Positions 58,982 to 64,000 of a stretch of 64,000 bases of DNA are shown piece by piece; positions within the stretch are counted from its first letter, which is position 1; each line of letters starts with the position of its first letter. A model generated the notes under the pieces. The model ran no database searches, was not told where the DNA came from, and saw only the letters and a list, made by a program, of their open reading frames with translations. The translations under genes were made by a program, and so were the position numbers. Source of the DNA: DASUPK01 sp963843085 (GTDB lineage: Bacteria; Actinomycetota; Thermoleophilia; Solirubrobacterales; 70-9); NCBI GenBank assembly GCA_963843085.1, contig CAWJJG010000001.1, positions 410,530-474,529 on the forward strand. The letters run 5' to 3'.

Positions 58982-60223
58982 GTGGACTCAGCGGGACGAC
59001 TCGACGTGATCCGAGACCTCAGCTCCTTCGAGGGGCGAGGTCCCGGTACCGATGCCGAACGGCGCGCGGCCGGCATGCTCGCGGGGCGACTGCGCGGCGC
59101 CGGGCGGCGGGCGGAAATCGAGCCGTTCTACTCCCACCCCCAATACGCAGTCGTCCACCTGGTCCACGCCGCGATCGGAGTCGCGGGGAGCATCGTTGCC
59201 ACCGTTCAGCCGGCGGTCGGCTTCACCCTCGTCCTCATTGCCGCTGTTTCGACCTACTTGGACTTGAACACCCGCCTCTACCTGGTCCGCTCACTGCTCT
59301 TCCGCCGCATCTCGCAGAACGTCGTCTCCCCGGGCGATCGCCCGGACGCCCCCGCCCGGCTCATCCTGATGGCCCACTACGACGCGGCCCGCACCGGCTA
59401 CCTCTTCTCGAAGGGCTCCAAGCGGATCCGCCGGCTCCCCGAGCGCACCCGCCTTGCCCTCGGCCCATTCCGAATCTTCTTCTGGCTCGGCCTGGCCCCC
59501 CTGCTCCCCATCCTCGGCGCCCGGATGGCCGGTCTCGACGCGACCTGGCTCAACGCGCTTCAAGCGATTCCCACGATCGTTCTGATCGTCGCCGGCTTCC
59601 TGATGATCGACATCGCCCTCTCCGACATCGTCCCCGGCGCCTACGACAACGCCTCGGGGGTCGCGGCCGTCCTCTCCGCCGCCGAGGAGCTCACCGCGAA
59701 CCCGCCGGAGAACCTCGACGTCTGGATCGTGCTCGCGGGCTCGGAGGAGTCGTTCTGCGAGGGAAGCCGCGCCTTCGTACGCTCCCGGCGCAGGGAGCTG
59801 GACCGCGCCACCACCGCCTTCGTGAACGTCGACTCGGTTTCCTCCGGCCAGGTCGCCTACGAGATCAGCCAGGGCCCGGTGATCAGCCTCCCGCACGACC
59901 CGCAGCTCATCGAGCTCTGCCAAGCCCTCTCGGACGCGGGCGCGGGCGGCGGCGCCCGTCCCATCCGACACCCGGTCCTCGACGACGCCATGCCCGCCCG
60001 TGCACGCCGCTTCCGGGCGATCACCCTGCGAACCACCGACGAAGCCGGCAACCTCGCCCCCTGGTACCACACGCACGACGACACCCCCGAGCGCGTCGAC
60101 GCGGAGGCACTGACCCGGGCCACCGACTTCCTCGTCTCCCTCGCGCGCCTGATCGACCGCGACGCCGGGCGCGACGGCGGAGTGGCCGCCTCCCAGCCGG
60201 CCGCCGCCGTCGAACCCGTGTAA
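58982..60223 (+). CDS. M28-family metallopeptidase with membrane helices
   Basis: 413-aa aminopeptidase-like protein. Zn-binding residues are seen in LILMAHYDAARTG (His, Asp), PGAYDNASGVAAVLSAAEEL (Asp), VLAGSEESFCEGSRAFV (catalytic and ligand Glu) and the C-terminal WYHTHDDTPERVD (His). Two hydrophobic regions (about 60-95 and 165-215) anchor it in the membrane, the second inserted in the peptidase fold. A GTG start is used. Eleven bp separate it from the acetoacetyl-CoA synthetase gene. Substrate unknown. Confidence 0.87.
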   Translation: MDSAGRLDVIRDLSSFEGRGPGTDAERRAAGMLAGRLRGAGRRAEIEPFYSHPQYAVVHLVHAAIGVAGSIVATVQPAVGFTLVLIAAVSTYLDLNTRLYLVRSLLFRRISQNVVSPGDRPDAPARLILMAHYDAARTGYLFSKGSKRIRRLPERTRLALGPFRIFFWLGLAPLLPILGARMAGLDATWLNALQAIPTIVLIVAGFLMIDIALSDIVPGAYDNASGVAAVLSAAEELTANPPENLDVWIVLAGSEESFCEGSRAFVRSRRRELDRATTAFVNVDSVSSGQVAYEISQGPVISLPHDPQLIELCQALSDAGAGGGARPIRHPVLDDAMPARARRFRAITLRTTDEAGNLAPWYHTHDDTPERVDAEALTRATDFLVSLARLIDRDAGRDGGVAASQPAAAVEPV

Positions 60224-60233
60224 AGATCGGGCC

Positions 60234-62234
60234 GTGGAGGAGACCACCGCCGCGGCGCAGATCCTCTGGGCGCCCACGCCCGAGATGGTCGAGCGCTCCC
60301 AGCTGACCCGCTACATCCGCTGGCTGGCCGAGAACCGCGATCTCCACTTCGAGGACTATCACGCGCTCTGGCGCTGGTCGGTCACCGAGATCGAGGAGTT
60401 CTGGGGCACCCTCTGGGAGTACTTCGAGGTGATCTCGGACGGCCCCTACGACCAGGTCCTCGCCGAGCGCGTCATGCCCGGCGCCCGCTGGTTCGAGGGA
60501 GCCAACCTGAACTACGCGGAGCACATCTTCCGCGGCAAGGACGAGCACGAGGTCGCGGTCCTCTACGCATCCGAGCTCCGCGAGCTGTCCGAGCTCCGCT
60601 GGGGAGAGCTGCGCGAACAGGTCGCGGCCATCCGCGAGGGCCTCCAGGCGCTGGGCGTCGGCAAGGGAGACCGCATCGTCGCCTACCTGCCCAACGGCCC
60701 CGAGGCCCTGATCGCCTTCCTCGCGACGGCCAGCCTCGGCGCAATCTGGTCCAGCTGCTCTCCGGATTTCGGCCCGGGCAGCGTCATCGACCGCTTCGCC
60801 CAGATCGAGCCGAAGGTGATGTTCACGGTGGATGGCTACCGCTACGGCGGCAAGGACTTCGACCGCATGGCGGTCGTGGCCGACGTGGCCGCGGAGATCC
60901 CGAGCCTGGAGCGGGTCATCGTCGTCCCCTACCTGAGCGCCCTCCCAGAGCTGTCGGTCCTCGAAGAGCGCGAGAAGGTCGCCCCGCCGATGACCTGGGG
61001 CCAGCTCGCCGACCTCGGCTCCGGCGCCGAGCTGCACTTCGAGCGGGTCCCCTTCGACCACCCGCTCTGGGTCCTCTACTCCTCCGGCACGACCGGACTC
61101 CCCAAGGCGATCGTCCAGGGACACGGCGGCATCCTGCTCGAGCAGCTGAAGAAGGGCCACCTCCACCTCGACGCCCAGCCCGGCGACCGCCTCTTCTGGT
61201 TCACGACGACGGGCTGGATGATGTGGAACTTCCTGATCGGCGCCCTCCTCACCGAGGCCACCATCGTCCTCTACGACGGCAACCCCGCCCATCCCGACAT
61301 GGGAGTCCTGTGGGACGTGGCGGAGCGAACCGGCGAGACCTGCTTCGGCACCAGCGCGGCCTACATCGCCGCATGCATGAAGGACGGCGTCGAGCCCGAG
61401 AAGGGACGCGACCTCTCCCGCCTCCGCTCGGTCGGCTCGACAGGGTCTCCGCTCTCCCCCGAGGGCTTCGACTGGATCTACGAGCACCTCGGCGCCGACA
61501 CCTGGCTCTTCTCGACGAGCGGCGGCACCGACCTCTGCACCGCGTTCGTCGGCGGAGTCCCCACCCTGCCCGTCTACAAGGGCGAGCTGCAGGGCCGCGC
61601 CCTCGGCGCCAAGGTCGAGGCCTTCGACGAGGGCGGCAACCCGGTCACCGACGAGGTGGGCGAGCTCGTCATCAGCGAGCCGATGCCCTCGATGCCCGTC
61701 TTCTTCTGGGGCGACGAGGACGGCTCCCGCTACCGGGCCAGCTACTTCGAGATGTATCCGGGCGTCTGGCGCCACGGCGACTGGATCGAGATCACCTCCC
61801 GCGGCACCGCGATCATCTACGGCCGCTCCGACTCGACCATCAACCGCGGCGGTATCCGGATGGGGACGGCGGAGATCTACCGCGCCGTCGCGGACCTCCC
61901 TGAGGTCCTCGACTCGCTCGTCGTCGACGTGCCGAGGCCGGGAACCGAGGGATGGATGCCGCTCTTCGTCGTCCTGCGCGAAGGCGCCGAGCTCGACGAC
62001 GACCTCACCGGGGAGATCAAGCACCGGATCCGGGAGCAATGCTCGCCGCGTCACGTCCCGAACGAGATCTTCCAGATCAAGGAAGTGCCCAAGACGCTGA
62101 GCGGCAAGGTCCTCGAGGTCCCGGTCAAGCGGATCCTGATGGGCGATCCGCCCGAGAAGGCCGCCAGCCGGGACTCGCTCGCCAACCCGGCCGCCCTCGA
62201 CTACTTCACGGAGCTGGCGCAGGCAAGCACCTGA
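60234..62234 (+). CDS. Acetoacetate-CoA ligase (acetoacetyl-CoA synthetase)
   Basis: 666-aa adenylate-forming enzyme that activates acetoacetate with ATP and CoA. It begins with the AACS-specific ILWAPTPEMVERSQLTRYIR and has WFEGANLNYAEHIFRG. The AMP-binding motif is LYSSGTTGLPKAIVQGHGG (about 282-300), FSTSGGTDLCTAFVGG follows, and the C-terminal SDSTINRGGIRMGTAEIY and KTLSGKVLEVPVK carry the catalytic Lys. Full length. A GTG start follows the peptidase gene. Context with a CoA-carboxylase and CoA-transferase in the window suggests short-chain acyl-CoA metabolism. Confidence 0.95.
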   Translation: MEETTAAAQILWAPTPEMVERSQLTRYIRWLAENRDLHFEDYHALWRWSVTEIEEFWGTLWEYFEVISDGPYDQVLAERVMPGARWFEGANLNYAEHIFRGKDEHEVAVLYASELRELSELRWGELREQVAAIREGLQALGVGKGDRIVAYLPNGPEALIAFLATASLGAIWSSCSPDFGPGSVIDRFAQIEPKVMFTVDGYRYGGKDFDRMAVVADVAAEIPSLERVIVVPYLSALPELSVLEEREKVAPPMTWGQLADLGSGAELHFERVPFDHPLWVLYSSGTTGLPKAIVQGHGGILLEQLKKGHLHLDAQPGDRLFWFTTTGWMMWNFLIGALLTEATIVLYDGNPAHPDMGVLWDVAERTGETCFGTSAAYIAACMKDGVEPEKGRDLSRLRSVGSTGSPLSPEGFDWIYEHLGADTWLFSTSGGTDLCTAFVGGVPTLPVYKGELQGRALGAKVEAFDEGGNPVTDEVGELVISEPMPSMPVFFWGDEDGSRYRASYFEMYPGVWRHGDWIEITSRGTAIIYGRSDSTINRGGIRMGTAEIYRAVADLPEVLDSLVVDVPRPGTEGWMPLFVVLREGAELDDDLTGEIKHRIREQCSPRHVPNEIFQIKEVPKTLSGKVLEVPVKRILMGDPPEKAASRDSLANPAALDYFTELAQAST

Positions 62235-62265
62235 TTCGCTGATCCGCTCCGGGCAGACAGGCGTA

Positions 62266-63353
62266 GTGACTGCCATGACCGCCGCGGAGATTCCCTCCCG
62301 CAGGGACTGGAAGCAGGACCTCGCCCCCTACCTGGCGATCGACCGGCGGCGAAGCCTCGGGCAGATCGCGAGTGTCGTCATTCCCTATCTCGGCGTCTGG
62401 GTCGCCGCCGCCCTGATCGAGCCGAGCCTCCCCGTCGCGATCGGACTCGGGCTCATCGCCACGGTCTTCCTGACCAGGATGTACTCGCTCTTCCACGACC
62501 TCACGCACAACTCGATGTTCTCCTCGCGCGAGGCGAACGCCCGCTGGGGCCACCTCCTCGGCTACCTGCTGTTCACGCCCTACCGCTGGTGGCAGCGCCA
62601 GCACCGCATCCACCACGCCCATACGGGGGACCTCGAGCACCGCGGCGTCGGAGAGATCAACACGATGACCGTGACGGAATACGAGGAGGCGTCTCCGCTG
62701 CGCCGGCTGGGTTACCGCCTCTACCGGAACCCGCTGCTCCTGCTGCTGGTGGGCCCGAGCCTGGTCTTCCTGGTCGAGCGCCGCTTCCCGCAGCGAGGCA
62801 TGACGCCCAGGATCCTCGCGAGCGTCGTCGCGACCAACCTGGCGCTCGTGGTCTGGGTGGTGGGCTGGTCCTCGGTCGTCGGCTGGGGAACCTTCGTGGC
62901 GATCCAGGGCACGACCCTGCTCGCCGGGGGGGCGATCGCCGCCTGGATGCTCTACATCCAGCACCAGTACGAGGAGACCTATTACTCCGAGCCGGAGGGC
63001 TGGCGGTTCGAGCTCGCCGCCCTGCAGGGCAGCTCGTACCTCGACCTCCCGCGCCCCCTGGCCTGGATGGTCGGCAATGCGAACTCCACCACGTCCACCA
63101 CCTGAGCGCGAGGATCCCGAACTACAACCTGCGCGCCGCGCACGAGGGGCACCGGATGCGAGCGCACGCCGTCGTCCCAATCGGCAGCAGCTTCCACACC
63201 TTCCGCCTGAAGCTCTGGGATGCCGAGACCGAGTCGCTCGTCCGCCTCCCGAAGCGCCGTGCCCGGTCGGGGGAGCTAGGCGGGCGTGACTGGGTTGCGC
63301 CGGTCCGCGAAACCACGATCCTTGCTCGCGGCGAGCGCGAACCGCTGAACTAG
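62266..63353 (+). pseudogene. Fatty acid desaturase, frameshifted before the third histidine box
   Basis: Membrane desaturase of the FADS type. The first frame (62266-63105) carries His box 1 (FHDLTHNSMF), His box 2 (RQHRIHHAHTGDLEH) and several hydrophobic helices, but ends WMVGNANSTTSTT. In another plus frame the expected continuation ELHHVHHLSARIPNYNLRAA (third His box HHVHH) runs to 63353. One missing base near 63080-63086 explains it. Unrepaired, the enzyme lacks its third iron-ligand set and is inactive. The restored tail overlaps the convergent carboxylase gene by 78 bp. Confidence 0.85.
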
Positions 63354-64000
63354 CTCCCGCCGCAGCGCATCGGGTCTGATCACCGAGTCCACGACAAGCT
63401 CCGAGGCAAGGTGGAGGATGTCGATGTCCTCGGAGTACTCCTCCCGCCTCCCCTCGACGAACCGGCTGCGCTCCTCGGGGTCTTCGATTGCCTGGATCTG
63501 GTTGAAGAAGACCGCGTTGATGGCCGCCTCGGGCCCCATGACCGCGATCTGCGCTTGCGGAAAGGCGAGGCACGCATCGGGCTCGAAGGCGGGGCCGGCC
63601 ATCGCGTAGAGGCCGGCGCCGTAGGCCTTCCGCACCACCACCGAGAGCTTGGGCACGGTGGCCTCGGAGACCGCACTGATCATCTTGGCGCCGTGACGGA
63701 TGATCCCCTGCCGCTCGACGTCCTTGCCGATCATGAACCCGGGCACGTCGGCGAGGAAGAGCAGCGGCACGTTGAACGCGTTGCAGGTCATGATGAACCG
63801 CGCCGCCTTGTCGGCCGAGTCGACGAAGAGCACCCCGCCCTTCACCTTCGGCTGGTTGGCCACGATCCCGATCACCCGGCCATCGAGCCGCGCGAAGCCG
63901 ACCACGACCTCCTTCGCCGAGCGGCCGTGCACCTCGAGGAACGAATCCGCATCGACGGTGGTGGCGATCAGGTCCCTGATGTCGAACGGGTCCTTCTCGT
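63276..64000 (-). CDS. Acyl-CoA carboxylase beta subunit (carboxyltransferase), partial
   Basis: C-terminal 241 codons of a biotin-dependent carboxyltransferase of the propionyl-/methylcrotonyl-CoA carboxylase type; the N-terminus lies beyond the right window edge. Landmarks: IGIVANQPKVKGGVLFVDSA, FIMTCNAFNVPLLFLADVPG followed by the oxyanion glycines GFMIGKDVERQGIIRHGAKM, KAYGAGLYAMAGPAF, and IAVMGPEAAINAVFFNQ. It carboxylates an acyl-CoA using carboxybiotin. The C-terminal tail overlaps the frameshifted desaturase end. Confidence 0.93.
   Translation of the reverse strand, partial: EKDPFDIRDLIATTVDADSFLEVHGRSAKEVVVGFARLDGRVIGIVANQPKVKGGVLFVDSADKAARFIMTCNAFNVPLLFLADVPGFMIGKDVERQGIIRHGAKMISAVSEATVPKLSVVVRKAYGAGLYAMAGPAFEPDACLAFPQAQIAVMGPEAAINAVFFNQIQAIEDPEERSRFVEGRREEYSEDIDILHLASELVVDSVIRPDALRRELVQRFALAASKDRGFADRRNPVTPA

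Noticed and set aside
60021..62276. 751-codon minus-strand frame
   Set aside because: Antisense of the acetoacetyl-CoA synthetase gene; no domain character.

Overview
The window looks like chromosomal DNA of a very high-GC, Gram-positive-type actinobacterium. A Thermoleophilia/Solirubrobacterales relative is my best guess. Reasons: many GTG starts and GTGA/ATGA stop-start overlaps, a six-gene mce operon, a Tad pilus locus, an F420-type PPOX protein, MEDS-domain and DevS/NarL-type regulators, and several secreted proteins ending in lysine-rich tails or RTX-like GGxGxD repeats. Most genes belong to known families. No phage genes, transposases or CRISPR arrays were recognised.

Layout. 1-5.4 kb: a Tad/Flp pilus locus (tadB, tadA, cpaB plus a histidine kinase/response regulator pair), split by three plus-strand genes (macro domain, AraC regulator, VOC protein). 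5.4-10.2 kb: MFS exporter, DUF192, a Bax-inhibitor-like protein, and two frameshifted genes (SnoaL-like, DNA-3-methyladenine glycosylase I). 10.3-14.8 kb: serine hydrolase, an aberrant Rho paralogue and glpD. 14.8-21.8 kb: a minus-strand operon led by a cobalamin riboswitch. It encodes two secreted or lipid-anchored DUF4430 (transcobalamin beta-domain-like) proteins, EcfT, a double EcfA, an S component fused to an extracellular squalene-cyclase-type repeat domain, and a nitroreductase. I read it as an ECF-type vitamin B12 uptake system with an intrinsic-factor-like capture module. 21.8-22.6 kb: a secreted protein with a strong terminator. 22.8-31.8 kb: six consecutive mce genes with no permease gene beside them.

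32-35 kb: a gene-poor stretch with a broken trypsin-like protease, a secreted lysine-rich protein, and a 62-bp copy of the tRNA-Glu 3' end about 2 kb from the intact tRNA. 35-44 kb: degenerate EAL protein, PYROXD2-like oxidoreductase plus DUF3556 membrane protein, haem-binding protein, sulfatase, acetyl-CoA hydrolase/transferase plus lactate-monooxygenase-like enzyme. 44-50 kb: MEDS/ATPase regulator, GH25 lysozyme, and a GAF sensor kinase convergent with a NarL-type regulator. 50-58.9 kb: redox and VOC proteins, a PPOX gene lying between tRNA-Pro and a partial copy of that tRNA, a second sulfatase, further tRNAs, a response regulator with a kinase-like partner, an SRAP protein and a frameshifted AbiEi/DUF559 protein next to a large inverted repeat. 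59-64 kb: M28 peptidase, acetoacetyl-CoA synthetase, a frameshifted fatty-acid desaturase and the end of an acyl-CoA carboxylase carboxyltransferase.

Most noteworthy: the riboswitch-controlled B12 operon with its split intrinsic-factor-like architecture; two independent tRNA 3'-fragment/gene arrangements with no integrase; a Rho paralogue whose P-loop lysine is arginine; and at least four frameshifted genes, which could be real decay or assembly error.
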